From Lucinisca nassula (taxonomy: Eukaryota; Mollusca; Bivalvia; Lucinida; Lucinidae), in assembly GCA_963580285.1 (NCBI GenBank), contig OY757026.1:61257396-61321395 (forward strand): 64,000 nucleotides of DNA, read 5' to 3'. Made by a program: the position numbers and the translations under genes. Below the pieces are notes generated by a model. It was not told the origin of the DNA and made no database searches. It saw only the letters and a program-made list of their open reading frames with translations. The stretch's first letter is position 1; each line of letters starts with the position of its first letter. This document shows, in pieces, positions 27,401 through 42,000 of the stretch.

Positions 27401-30400
27401 GATGTGAACAGCTTTTGCATTTGCAAAAGCTGCTCATATTTTTTCTGCAAAAATATTAGTATATTTGCCACATGAAACAATCAAAATTTTAACGATTTGT
27501 TAATCAACAATATTGTTAGTTATAAACAAATGGCCTCTGGGTTGACACTAGGTTTAATGCAAATGTAGATGGATTAACAAATGGATGGATGAACGAATGG
27601 ACAGAAAACCAAACTCCTGTATCGACCCATGCACAACAAAATATTTGGCTTTATTCTTGTTGCTCCTTTTTGGGTAATTGTCAATCAATCAACCTAAAGT
27701 TACAAAGTGCAGTAAGCTTTTCAATGCTGAAGTCCATGTGACTATCACAGACTTGTGGCAAAACCAGGTAATAGTTATTTATAGAAAATAACCGGGCTAT
27801 CTTTATCAATGTGTAAGCGGGTTATCTATAGAATCAGGCCTTGAATCTTGGATTAGACTTTGCAAACAGCATAGACACAGATCAAATGCAGCAGAACAGG
27901 GTATCTGATCTGGATCTACACTTTTCGCTTAAAAACTAAGTTCAAGTCTGAGTCCAGGGTCCAGTTGTTCAAAACTAACAACGTCGTTAGTTAACATATA
28001 TGGTTAAAACTTTGAGCACTTAATTTCGCAACTATGCTAGTACTTTTGCTGAAAAAATGTGAGCAGCTTTTGCATTATGCAAAAGCTGCTCACATTTTTT
28101 CCAGCAAAATACCAAAATTTTAGATATTGTACTTGCTAGAACTGCTAACAATATGGCCACTAACAAGCAGGTTAAGCTAACGATGCTTTAAACGACTGGC
28201 CCCAGGACTATTTTGGCAGCTTACACTCAGAGACAATCAACCCATTAGTACTCTCTGTGCTTTGATTATTGGCATACCTACCTCTACTATACTGCCGAGA
28301 TCTTTGACATAATCTTGTTCTGTTTCTATTAATTCATTTATCACATATCTGAAACAAGAAAATTACATAATCATGCAGCAGTCTATCAGAGGTGTCCATG
28401 AATAGTCTGAAGAGCTGGCGATGAATGAAATAGTTTCATCATGAAAACACGCCCATATAATATTGACCCCTTGAACCCCACTTTTATATAGTAAAACTTG
28501 GTTTTACAGGGTACAGGGGGTAAACCTTTTCTTATTTCTGCTCAGAATATAGATTGTGGGTACTCGTTAGAACCGACTCAATGAGGCGGTTCTAATGAGT
28601 GAGTGAGTGAGTTTTAGTTTTACGTCCCACCAACAGCTAAGGTCATATGGAGACGGGACCTCGGTTTAAAGACTCATCCGAAAGTCTGGAGAAGCCCGGG
28701 ATCGATCCTGCGATCCCTGGTTTACAAGGCGAGTAGTGTAACCACTGTACCACGGAGGGTTCTAATGAGTACCAACAATCTATATTTTGAGCAGAAATAG
28801 GAACAAGAGCTGTCGCAGGACAGCATAGCTCGCCTGTTTCGCGCCTTCAAGATATGAGGTGAAACTATTGAACCATGAAATATAGATCACACTGACCTAC
28901 ATATATTTTAAGGTGAATCATCAGGTCACATGGAACATATATTCCAGATATACCATTTCAGAATTGTGTCTGAATTATAAGGCTAATCATTGAACCTTGA
29001 AAATAGGTCACACTGACCTAGATATATTTCTATGTCAATCATCTGGTCACATGGAACTGAATATTCAGATATGAAGTTTCTCCATCCAATAGTATTCAAG
29101 ATATAAGTCAATGTCATTGAACCATGTAAAAAGGTCACACTGACCTAGATAAATTTTGAGGTCAATCATCTGGTTGCATTGAAGTAATATCCCAGGTATA
29201 ACATTTTGTTATCAAAATATTATTCAAGATAAAAGGCAAAATCACTCAGCCATGAAATATAGGTCATACTGACTTAGATATATTTTGAGGTCAATCAGCA
29301 GGTCACATGGAACTAATAATCAAGGTATGACATTTCTTTATCAAATAATATTCAAGATAATAGGCAAAATCAGCGAACCATGAAATATAGGTCACACTGA
29401 CCTAGATATCTTCTGAGGTCAATCATGGGGTCACATGGAACTAATAATCCAGGTATGACATTTTTTCCATCAAAAAGTATTCAAGATAATTGGCAAAATC
29501 ACTGAACCATGAAATATAGGTCACAGCGGCTTAGATATATTTGGTGGTCAATTATCGGGTCGCATGGATCTAATAATCCAGGTATGACATTTCTGCTTCG
29601 AATAGTATTCAAGATAATAGGCAAAGTCACTGAACCATGAAATATAGGTCACAGTGACCTAGATATATTTTGAGGTCAATCATGGGATCACATGGCACTA
29701 ATATCCAAGGTATGACATTTCTCCAACAAAAAGTCTTCAAGATATAAGGCAAAATCACTGAACCATGAAATATAGGTCACAGTGACCGAGATATATTTTG
29801 AGGTCAATCATGGGGTCACATGGTGCTAATATCCCAGGTATGACATTTCTCCAACAAATAATCTTAAAGATATAAGGCAAAATCACTGGACCATGAAATA
29901 TAGGACTGGTCACAGTGACCAAGATATATTTCGAGGTCAATCATGGGGTCACATGGAACTAATATCCCAGGTATGACATTTCTCCAACAAATAGTCTTCA
30001 AGATATAAGGCAAAATCACTGGACCATGAAATATAGGTCACCGTGACCTAGATATATTTCGAGGTCAATCATGGGGTCACATGGTACTAATATCCCAGGT
30101 ATGACATTTCTCAAACAAATAGTCTTCAAGATATAAGGCAAAATCAATGGACCGTGAAATGTAGGTCACCATGACCTTCACCCTTTTACCAATGTCACAT
30201 GGTTGGCTGATATATAACAAATTGTGTTTATAACTTGTTTGCATATTGGAAACATATATAACAAATTACAAAGGTGTCCTAGATTTTGACCCCTAGCCCC
30301 ACCCCATCCGTCCTCCCAGGCATGAACCCAGGGCCGTGTTGTCTTGGAATCTCAGAAGACACGCCCAGGTATCCAACTTGTAAAATATGAATCCTTTGTG

Positions 30401-33400
30401 ATGAGTGTCTGTTGAGATATAAGCAATTCAAAAACTTTAACACAGTTTTACAGAGGTGTTCTAGTTTTTAACCCCTAGCCCCACCCCGGGGCATGAACCC
30501 AGGGGTCTGTTGTCTTTGAACATCAGAAGACCCTCCCAGGTACTTAAGTTCCAAATATGAGTGCTCTGTGCTGAGTGACTGCTGAGATATAAGCATTTGA
30601 AAAACTTTAACGCAGTGTGACGGGAACGCACACGCACACGCGCACAAATGAGGTGACAACAATAGCTCTCCATGTACTTCGTACAGGCGAGCTAAAAATA
30701 ACTCAATTTTTCATATTAAAATTTTCATTTTTTAGCAATAAAGGTTACACTGTATTTGTATAGGTGTGCTTTTGTAATGTGTGTTTACAGTTTTCTCAAC
30801 ACTAGTGGATTCTGGACTGAATGTTTCATTTGCTACAGATACACATAATGATTGGCACCCTTGACCATGTGGGCTTGGAGAAATAGATAGGGCTGTACAG
30901 AGCTGAAATCGACAGAACTTGAGTACTGGTAAACGGCTTAGTTCTAAGCCTGCCCGGGAAAAGTGATACGAGTCAGACTGCTCCTTAAACCTTAGCGGTT
31001 TCTATGGGTGGTAGAGCTTGACATTTCATCTCAATGTCGGGTAAAAGTCCCACAAAATCAGAAGCAACATCTCTAAAATGACCTAAATAGTGTTGGCGGG
31101 GACATAGAACCTCAACTCAAACAAACAAACACACAATGATTGAGGCTGTTTTAAGGCACCCAAGTTCCTATCTTTAAATAATATCTCTGACAACTGCTCA
31201 AGAGAGTGGACTACTAAGTTCATTGGTTAGCCTATTGTATGCTTGAGGACTCTGCCATTACTATATGCTGGACAAGTCCATTTGTCATAAAAGGGGTGTC
31301 AGGCCTATTTGTTTGTTTTTATTCTATTTTTGATGGAAAATCCTGTTAGCAAATAGTGCAGGCCCTGATCAGATGCCACGTTCTGCGGCGTCTGATCTGG
31401 GCCTGCACTGTTTGCCAAGGTACCCCTTTTGGGGTTTTCGATGCAAATGGTTAGAGCACTTATCTTCACCTGAGCTGCCTTGGTTCAAATCCCACTGTAG
31501 AAAGGATTTTATTTCAAATGTCAAGGTCAAGGTCACGAGGTCAAAAATTATGGTACCACTAGAAAGGTCTTGTGACAAGGAATGCACATGTGAAATATGA
31601 AAGCCCTATCACTTACCAATCGAAAGTTATGGCCAATGTTAATGTTTTTAAAAAAATTTAAAAAAAAAAAGAAAAAGGTCAAGGTCATGAGATCAAAAAT
31701 TATGGTACCACTGGAAAGGTCTTGTGATAAGGTATACACATGTGAAATATGAAAGCTAAATCTATTACCATTCAAAAGTTATGCCCAATGTTAAGGTTTT
31801 TGTAGACAGACAACAGACAAATGGACAAACAGACAAACGGACAAACAGACCAAAATCTATATGCCCCTCCAAATCTCGATTCCGGGGGCATAAAAAAGTA
31901 TCTTGGCATGTTAGACAATTGCAGATTGAAGTCAGTCTATGCATTCAAGCAGTTGTATAAGCATCTTCACTGTTCTTTCTATGGATGGGCAAGTATGACC
32001 ACCTGCCAAGACTCCGATCAAACTGCACCCGAAAGACACCCTTTCATATGACATTGTTCAATCATATACATGCTTATGGGCCTGCATGGCCTTAATTTGC
32101 CCTCCTGCTAAACACTATACATTTATCATATTATAATCTATTATATTCTGTTCTGAAAATGTTAAACAATTTATCATCTCACAACTTCAAAGGAGAAATA
32201 TGCCAGGCTTTAACCCTTTTTGTACCAAATGGAATCTTCCTCCTTATATATACCAGGAGTCCATTTCAAAATTAAGGGGTGTCAGGTAGTGTTCTCATCA
32301 AAACTTATTTGGAAAATGGCTGAACTTTTAGCAAACAGTGGAGGCCCTGATCAGACGCCGCATTCTGCGGCGTCTGATCTGGGCCTGCATTGTTTGCCAG
32401 GGTACCCATTTTGGGGTTTCTGGTACTGAATGGGTTAAACAAGGTTCTACCAAAATCAGGGCCTCTGTGGCCTAGTGGATAAGAGTGCTGACTCTTAATC
32501 ATTAGGTTTCTCACTGTTGTGGGTTCGAGTCTGGCTCGTGTGACATGTCAGACACCAAGCTGTGCAACAGAGGGCCAGCTGTTTTTTCTCTGGGTACTCC
32601 AGACATCCCCTACTCTGACTAACGATTGGCTCACAGTTAGTTAAATAATCTTAAAAGGAGCTGTAAAACCAAAACAAACAAACAAAAAGTATACATACTT
32701 TCTTTTCTGTATATATTTTTCTCTCTCTGCCTCTTTATCTTGTACAGAGTCTTCTCCCCCTTCCCCTCCTGAGTCCGAACCCTGACCTGTATCTGGCTGT
32801 GGGTCCTGCAGAAAAAATACAAATATTTCAGTCACATGTCACAAGAGCTTAGAAAAATTCTGATTGAGAAAACAACCTAAATCTATTTTTATTTCCATAT
32901 TTTTCAACATTGCAAGTAAATCATCTATGTATCATCTGCCTAACCCTTATCCTGTTGAATAAATGAATTTAGCCACACCCATTTTCTGACTATCATCCAA
33001 TCAAATTGTTTAATATAACACAGTGAAATTTCGCTATTAAGACCACCGAAAATTAAGTCTAATTCTGCTTTAGAAAGGTTATTTAGTAAGTTGCAGTTAT
33101 TCTTTCTTTGTATTTTCTGCATTCAGAATGTACTCTGGTCAGAGAGCACCTTTCGGATTGTTCAAAAGTGGTCTTAAAGACCACTTTTGACAAGTCCTAA
33201 AAGTGGTCTTAATATAGGAATTTTACTGTAAATTCATTCAATTTACAAACTGCATGACAGTGTAGAGCCAATCAGATGGCTTCTCAAGAAGCATCTGATC
33301 CGGCTCTACACTGTTTGCAAAGATAGGAGTTGTCGTGAACAGCAGGATAAAGGCTGCTGTAACCTCAATATAACTGAGAAAATCAAAGTACTGATAAGAC

Positions 33401-36400
33401 TCCAGAATGATGAGTTGATGGGCTTTTTCGTTTAGCCCTTAAATTCCTGTATTTTATGTGAACGGTGAAAATACAGATCGGATGCTGCCAGTCAGTGGCA
33501 TCTGATCTAGGTCTACAATGTTTGCAAATATCCCAGCACATCAGCCGAGTGATGTTTTGCAACTTGCCTACTTTTACACAGCAAAATGCCAACAGTAGTC
33601 AATGGCTATAAAATAACTTTTCAGTACAAATCAGTGATAGTCAAGTAGGTATCAACAACAAAAAGCTACTGTGCTTTGTAATTTGTGTAGATTGACAAAC
33701 GATTGACTCCAAAAATGTTTTAAACTGCCATCTGCTAGTTGTATTAGCACTTCAAGGAATACCGTATTTTCCGTATGTATTCGGACAGACAGGCCTGAGC
33801 AAACAGTGTAAGCCCAGATGAGACGCCACATAACGCGGCTTCTCATCAGGGTCTACACTGTTTGCCACTCACCCAGCTATATTTAGAGGCAAAATCTAGT
33901 AGTATATTATACAGTCCAACCTGTATTAAGCAAGCACCTAAGGGATAACCAAAATGTGCTTGCTTAAGACAGGTGCTTGCTTAATACAGGTGAATTTTAA
34001 TGTATTTGCCTTTTTCGGGAACTAAAAGCATGCTTGCTTAAGACAGGTTGTTTGCTTAATAGAGGTGGCCACTATGACAGGTTTTACTGTACTTGTTCAG
34101 ATTTTAGAAGAAATATGGTAAGGAGTTGAGGTGTCCAAATACTTAGGATAAATACGGTAATTGATGGAAATACTATATTTGCCCTATTTACTGCACATGC
34201 TCCTATAAACGCACACCCAAGCTATTTTTGGGAAGAAAATGCACACAAGTACACTTTACAGTATCCTCCCAACTATTTCATATTGAGTTTTGGTGCATGT
34301 GTATGTGGTGAACCCCTCTGATGAAATTCAACCCGATCTGTAATGTATTTTTTTTTGTATCGAGTGTGCGCTTATTAGGCAAATTTTTCATCACAAATTT
34401 TTGACACAATTTTGAAAGTACACCCGGACCTCGTTATAGCACGATTCGTTACAGCACGAATTCGGATATAACACGGTTTTGGTTTGGACCCCAAATTTTC
34501 CCCAACCAACATTTATAAATATTATCCATGGATTGTATCAGGTTTTAAGCACAACAACTTTATTTTCCTCTTACTTTTGACTGCGGTAATACGGTAGCTA
34601 ACACGGTTCTTAACGGTACTTTTTGATATTTATTGCAGGCCTCCTGCAGAGTTGAATATACAGTATATAAACTTGTTTAGCTTGACACGCATGATAAACA
34701 TGAACTGCCATCGGCACAATCAAAAGTGTTGGCTTAGTGAGATAAAGAGATTAAAGAATCCAGTTACACAACCGGAAAAAAATATTTATCACGCTCTGTT
34801 AAGGATCACTGCGCAGACGATGTGATCGGTCAACTGCAATAAAACTCATTTTCTAGAGCCGCATGTAAAAGAAAGTCAAATTTATTCCAGCTTAAAAGCA
34901 AATGATAAAACATATGCAAGATCGATTTTCGCGGTAAAAAAATCATTCAAAGACACGTGCGCCATTAAAAATCGTTTCAAATGGCTAAAATATTAAGGGT
35001 AAGTCATTTCAAGGGAAGTAATTCAAATTTCTTGTAAGCGTTGATCATTGTCCTGTTCCGAACCCTAACCCGGTAATTTCACCATTGAAATGTATTAACG
35101 GTACTGTAGTTCGGTACGGTTCCGGACGCTCAGATACAACAAAGTTAGCCGGGAACCAGCTATCAAAATGGCGTCATACTCGCTGTCAGATCGGACGATT
35201 TCTGGATATAAAACATGGTTTATCAGCTGGTTTTGATTAAAGTGACTTGTTTGACTTGATGGGCCATGGTATTTACTGCCATTGATTAGTTCTAAACACA
35301 TTTTAGTCGGGAAATACGGTCATAAACCGGACCGGACCGAATCATGTTTGGGAAAGTATTGATCACCATTGTGTCAATGGTTGATCTGTGGCAAATACGG
35401 TCGGCGTTTATAACACGATTCGGTTAACTAACACGGTCCGTTGGTTGGACCCGGAGTTCCGTGTTATAATGAGGTTGAGGTGTACTAAGTGCACAGTGCA
35501 GTAAACAGGTTGAATACGGTAATGCTGCAGTTCATTATTTATATTTACAGTTCTTCTGAGCATTAGCACTTGACAGAATGTTTCATTTGAATAGGTTTGA
35601 CTGTTAACATTAAGAGTTTAGTTTGGAATTCTGTTGTTATTCCAAAAGTCAAAGAAAAGTGGCTTTCAGAGTGACAAGAAGCAACTACTTACGATTGTAC
35701 CCCTTACAGGATGCTAAAATATGTAACCACAGACTTTGGAAGAATATTTTCTTTTTTCAAAATATAAAAATTGTAACATTACTAATCATCAGGAGGGAGA
35801 CTCCATCATGTTGACACTAATTTTTGGCCAAATTGTACCAAAATCTTGGAGTTTCCCTCATGTGAACGGAGAATTTCCCTATATTCTGTACATTAAATTT
35901 TATTAAGAATCTCCATCATCACAATGGCAAATCTCCCTCACCCAGCTCAATAAATTATCACATGTATGCAGCAAGTGATTTTTAACCCTTGTCCTGCGGA
36001 ATATTTAAATATGTCACACCCACTACTGATTATCAGATTACTTGATGCCAATTATTGCAACACATTCATTAACTGGATGGCAAACAATGTAGATCCAGAT
36101 CAGATGGCTTCTTCAGAAGCCATCTGATCTGGATCTACATTGTTTCAAAGATAAGGCACATCCGGGCTCAGCAGGACAAGGGTTAATAACTCTGGTACCT
36201 TGGGAACCATGAAAATTTGTGTGATACTCGTATAGTGCCAGGTGATGAGGCATAATGAGGGATCATTAAAAATATACCCTTGTCCTGCTGAATATTTAAA
36301 TATGTCACACCCACTACTGATTATCAGCCAATCAGATTACTTGATGCAAATTATTGCAACAAATTCATTAACTGGATGTCAAACAATGAAGATCCTGATC

Positions 36401-37994
36401 AGATGGCTTCTTCAGAAGCCATCTGATCTGGATCTTCATTGTTTTGAAAATAAGGCATATCCGGGCTCAGCAGGACAAGGGTTAAGAAAACTTGAATGCA
36501 CATTGCTAATGCCATCTCAGTCATGGATGCTGCTCTGGAGACAGACAGATGGATTTGGTTAACACTTATATTATGCCCTAGCCACCATTTCCAGAATGGT
36601 GGGGGCATAATAAAGGTATGTTATGTGTCCTTATTAGAATCGCCTCATTGAGGCGATTCGAATCAGTACACGCAACTTACCTTTCAAAGATGAAACCAGG
36701 ATAAGCTTCCTAAAATATCCATATAAATTCTGATATTTTTCATATTTCTGCTCAAAACATACTAAGATTGTTCGAGACAGTTCTAACTAGTACCAACAAT
36801 CTATATATTTTTTTAGCAAAATAATGTATACCCCCGTAAACCCCAGTTTTACCATACAAACGTTGGGTTTAAGAGTGTCAATTTTTAATTACATGCCATG
36901 AAAATCCTAAAAATTCAATCAACTTGAGGACTTGCTGTTATTCTCCTAAAATTTTAACAAATTTGTTTCATGATCCAGCAAGGAGATGGAATGGCAAACC
37001 GTGTAGACCCTGATCAGACTGCTCCTTCAGGAGCAGTCTGATCTGGGTCTGCACTGTTTGCTGAGGTCAGCTTGTCCCAATACTTACATGATAATTATGG
37101 TTGGTGCATATGCCAAGTATGATACAAAACAGCCTGTGCAGCTTAACAGAACAGCAAGAATAATGTGATTTCATATACAGAAACTAGATGCATTAAACTA
37201 TTCAAGCAGTACTGACTGGACTGCACAAATGTGCAGGCTTATCTGCACCTTTGTTGTACATAAAATGGCAAAAAAACAGGTTTTAGCCTGACACAGCCCT
37301 TAATGAAATACTGTAATAATCCTTAGTATTGGATTAGACAGGCCTAAGCAAACAATGGAGCACCCGGATCAGACTGCTCCTGCAGGAGCAGTCTGATCAG
37401 GGTCTCCATTGTTTGACATTCCATCTGTACTTTTGTGAAACCCTTGCTGGATTGCGAAACATATTTGTTAAAATGTTATTTTTAATGCAAAATTAACTTT
37501 AATTAATAATATACCTACCCATCACTACAATTCATGCCATTGTAGTGATGGGTAGTTATATTTGACATTAAAATGATATTTTTAATGCAAAATTAATTTG
37601 AATTAATAATATACCAACCCATCACTACAATGGCATGAATTGTATTGATGGGTAGTTATATTTGACATTTAAATAGGGACCGGCCCCGATAGCTCAGTTG
37701 GTAGAGTGTCCGCTCCGGGGAACGGGAGGTCACGGGTTCGATCCCGGGCCGCGACATACCAAAGTCGTAAAAAATGGTACTAGTTGCTCCTCGCTTGGCA
37801 CTCAGATTTACGGGGTAGAGCTAGGACTGGTCGACCCAGTGTCAGGATAATGTGACTGGGTGTGGTATCATGTAATGTCTGGGACATGATACTTCAGTGA
37901 GGCAGCACTATAAAAGTGAGCATTGAGCTCCCTGTCGCAACCAGACACCATCGTGATATGACTGAAAAATTGTTGAAAGCGACGTTAAACCCGA

Positions 37995-38034
<40 letters not shown>

Positions 38035-39043
38035 TTAAATAGGAAGTCCTTAAGCTGTCCGAATAATTAGGATTTTTACGGTAAGCCTGTAATTCAAGCA
38101 ATCATTTTAGCATATATGCAAATTCACTAGTAAGAGTACAGCAAAGGCAACATATTACAACTAGTTCACTTATGAAACAAAAATCTGCAAAATGAAATGA
38201 AACTATTACAACAAAACAACAAGAAAAACATTCAAAACAATGTTATCCACAGTAAAATCTATGTTAGACCTGGCTAAACAAACAAGATTTTGCTAATTTT
38301 CACATTTTATCTACTTGTATACATTTTTGTCTGGATACAATGTTTGTGTGTGTTGGGGTGGGGGTTTGTCTATCAAACATGCTATATATAACACTGCGCT
38401 ATATCAAACAGTATTTTATCCCATTTTGTACGGAAAACCCCTAAATGGGTACCCTTGAATGTGGTGTCTCATCTGGGTCTACACCATTTGCCAATGATCC
38501 ACCTAGTTTTAGACCCAACATCTGATAGTAAATTGTACTTTTTCAAATTTTAGAAAAAGTATGATAAGGTGTTGAAGCGTCCGAATTTCGCTTCGTGTTT
38601 CAAGTGTTAAAAAAAACATTTCTTATGTATAACTAAATAGACTGACCACCATCATGAAGCACAGACATTCAGATGTCAGCTTTAACCCTTTTTGTACCAA
38701 ATGGAATCTTCAACCTTACATATAGCAGGAGTCCATTACAAAAGTTAAGGGTGTCAGGTTGTGTTTTCATCAAAATTTATTTGGAAAATGACTGAACTTT
38801 TAGCAAACAGTGTAGGCCTTGATCAGACGCCGCATTCTGCAAAGTCTGATCTGGGCCTGCACTGTTTGCTGGGGTACCCATTTTGGGGTTTCCAGTACTA
38901 AATGGGTTAAACATGTCACATATGGATTTATTTGTGCACTTAAAAACTAAGTGACAAAGCCATTTTTGGGTGGAACTAGAGCTGTCAGTGAAACTGACTA
39001 GGGCCCCGGCAGCGCTATCAGAGGAGTAAAAATTTGTGGACGG

Positions 39044-39076
<33 letters not shown>

Positions 39077-42000
39077 TAGACAGACGGACAGAGTGATTAC
39101 TATAGGGCACCCACACTTTCAGTGCGGGGCCCTAATTATGAAGTTTCTTGTTTGTTTGTTTGTATTTCAGTTTAACGGCCCAGTCAACAGTCATTCAGGT
39201 CATTTTTGAGCGGTCAGTTTACCTATCCATATTTTTCCTGGGCAGGCTTATACGTATGCAGCTAACCAGTACAGTGCACATTCTTTTGCCAGAAAGTGAC
39301 AACTGCCCTTTTTGAATCAGCGGAAGGGAGAGAATGACTGTAGAAAAGATTTCATGATAAATCTCCACAAAGAATGTTGCCAACCCCGGCAGGTATCGAA
39401 CCGGTGTCCTCCTGATCACCAGTCAGACGCGCATCCGACTGAGCTACCAAGGCCAGCTGATTTGTTTTTGTTTGATTTGAGTTTTTACGTCCCCTTCAAC
39501 ACTGTAAAGGTCATTTTGGAGAGGTTGCTTCCAATTTTGTGGGACTTTAACCCAACAATGAGATGAAATGACATCTCAAGCCCTGTCACCCAATGAAACC
39601 AATAGGGTTTATAAGCATGGATGGGTCGTCTCACACCACTTTGCCTGGGCAAGCTTAGATTCTTTTAGCAGTTTACCAGTACTCGTGTGCGGTCGGTTTC
39701 CGCTCTGCGTGGAAGATTCATACAGACCATCTATTTCTTCAAGCCCTGATGAGCGGGGGCTGTAAATACAAGCGGGGGAAGTAAAATACAGTGTTCAGTC
39801 GCGGTTCTTCTGTCGCGGTTTATTTTTGATATGGTTTGTCTTTGGGTGTTTGTGATGCTTATATTATTTTGTTTTGGATAGCCTATTGGCCATTTTGTGG
39901 GAAAGTAACTGTCCTTTTGGCTTTCCGCTATTGATGTTTCCATTAGGTCTGTTGTTTCATGTTTGTGCTTCTTTCCCTTTGTTGTCTCTGATGGGAGCTG
40001 TGGGTTGATTGTATCGATTCCTGATCATTGCTTTCACTTCTATTTTTATCCTAAGCATTCGGACATGTATAGGCGTGTTTTCGAAATGTGATTAGTGTTA
40101 CACAGAGATGCTGTTATCTAGTGGATAACGTCATGTCATAAATAACACATGGTTACTGGCGTGTAAAGTCATGACGTCATATGTGACAATTCTGTGATTT
40201 CTACTGAATTTCTACTGAAGTTCTTTTGCACTAAAATATGATTTAACACTTTGTACGATACTCGTATACTAGGGGACTCTTCCATTGATATATGCTGGAC
40301 AAGACCATTTGTCATATAAGGAGTGTCAGGCCGATTTTTTCATTTTTATTCTATTTTTGACGGAAAATTCTGTAAGCAAACAGTGCAGGCCCTGATCAGA
40401 GTGAGTGAGTGAGTGTTTCAGTTTTACGTCCCACCAACAGCTAAGGTCATACGGAGACGGGACCTCGGTTTAAAGACTCGTCCGAAAGTCTGGAGAAGCC
40501 CGGGATCGAACCTGCGATCCCTGGTTTTCAAGGCGAGTAGCGTAACCACTCGACCACGGAGGCTTCTAGGCCCTGATCAGACGCCACATTCTGCGGCATC
40601 TGATCTGGGCCTGCACTGTTTGCCAAGGTGCCCCTTCAGGGGTTCCCCGCATACAATGGGTTAAAATCGTTATATGACAAACTGAATCTTACACTTATGA
40701 ATTTGTAAAACTCGCCAAAGGCTTGTTTAAAAAGTTTCATATGAAATGACCACTTGTGTAAGTCCTCTATTTATGTGTTTTTTAACTAAAAACAAAAACA
40801 AGTGCCCCCCCACCCCTGGCAAAATAAAACTACAACAACACATGCAAACTATAACAACAGTGGATAAAAAACAAGAAAACATTTTTTCCCCCTTTTTGGG
40901 GGGAACATTTTTCCCCCTTTTTGGAGGGAACAGTTTCTATTAGAAATATGTTCTTCTTCCATAACAACTTCAAAAACACAACTCAACAGCATGCAGGTCA
41001 CCATAACAACGGGTGGTGCATGCATGTCAACACAACATCGAAGCTCACCATTCTTTGTTTTACTAAATTTTCAATTTCGCTTGCTAAATCGAGGGAGCAC
41101 TCCTGTTGAGTCTTTAATGATAATGTTGAAGCCTGCAAGTCAGATAAGCATAAGAATAGAACTTAATCCTTATCCTGCTGAATAAATAAATTAAGCCACA
41201 CCCATTGCTTATCAGCAACCAATCAAATTACTTGATATTCTGTATTCATTCCATTCATAAACTGCCGACAAACAGTGTAGATCATGATCAGATGGCTTCT
41301 TCAGAAGCCATCTGATCTGGATCTACATTATTTGCAAATTGACTGATTGATTGATTTGAAGTTTACCATCCCTGTCAACACTGTATAGGTCATTTTTGGA
41401 GACTTTGCTTCCAATTTTGTGGGACTTTTACCCGACACTGAGATGAAATGACATCTCAAGCCCTGTCGCCCAATGAAACCAATAGGGTTATAAGCATGCA
41501 CCGCTTGACTGGGCAGGCTTAGATCCTCTAAGCGGTTTACCAGTACTCAAATGCGGTAGGTTTCAGCTCTGCATGGAAGCATCATGCAGCCCATCGTTTC
41601 TTCAAGTCCCGATGGGCGGGTCGACACTGTTTGCAAAGCTTGTCATGTTCAGCAGATTATAAAATCAAAGTACTGACAGTACTCCATGGTGGATTGATTG
41701 TCTGGTGAAAAAAAAGGTCCTGAACTGAGAGAAATACCATTTCATTTAACCCTTAAATTTTTGTATCTTAAGCTTACAGTGCAGACCGTTATCAGATGCT
41801 GCATCTAAGAATATAAAAACTACTTTTCAAGCTCATAAAAATTTAATCTGCTTATCAATTTTTAAGATGGCTAATGTTAATCAAAATTAAAAATCAAAAT
41901 GGTTTCAATACCAGGTATTCAGATATGTAACCTTGCTATGAATTCAATTTTTTGTCTAAACCATCATTTCGCTGTAAAAACAATATCGCTTTGTTGTACA

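Larger units (their letters stand above)
28438..30779. mobile_element. Palindromic MITE interrupted by a SINE and a tandem-array element
   Basis: Outer ends catcatgaaaacacgcccat and gtataggtgtgcttttgtaa belong to one catcacg-type MITE of about 300 bp. Inside are a T2 SINE (28601-28757) in the hairpin and a 1.9-kb element (about 28804-30697) after gcagaaatagg. Removing both restores the usual MITE order. Confidence 0.75.

Noticed and set aside
37681..37760. tRNA-like sequence with A and B boxes
   Set aside because: It is the head of a SINE with a target-site duplication and (CA)n tail, not a stand-alone tRNA gene.
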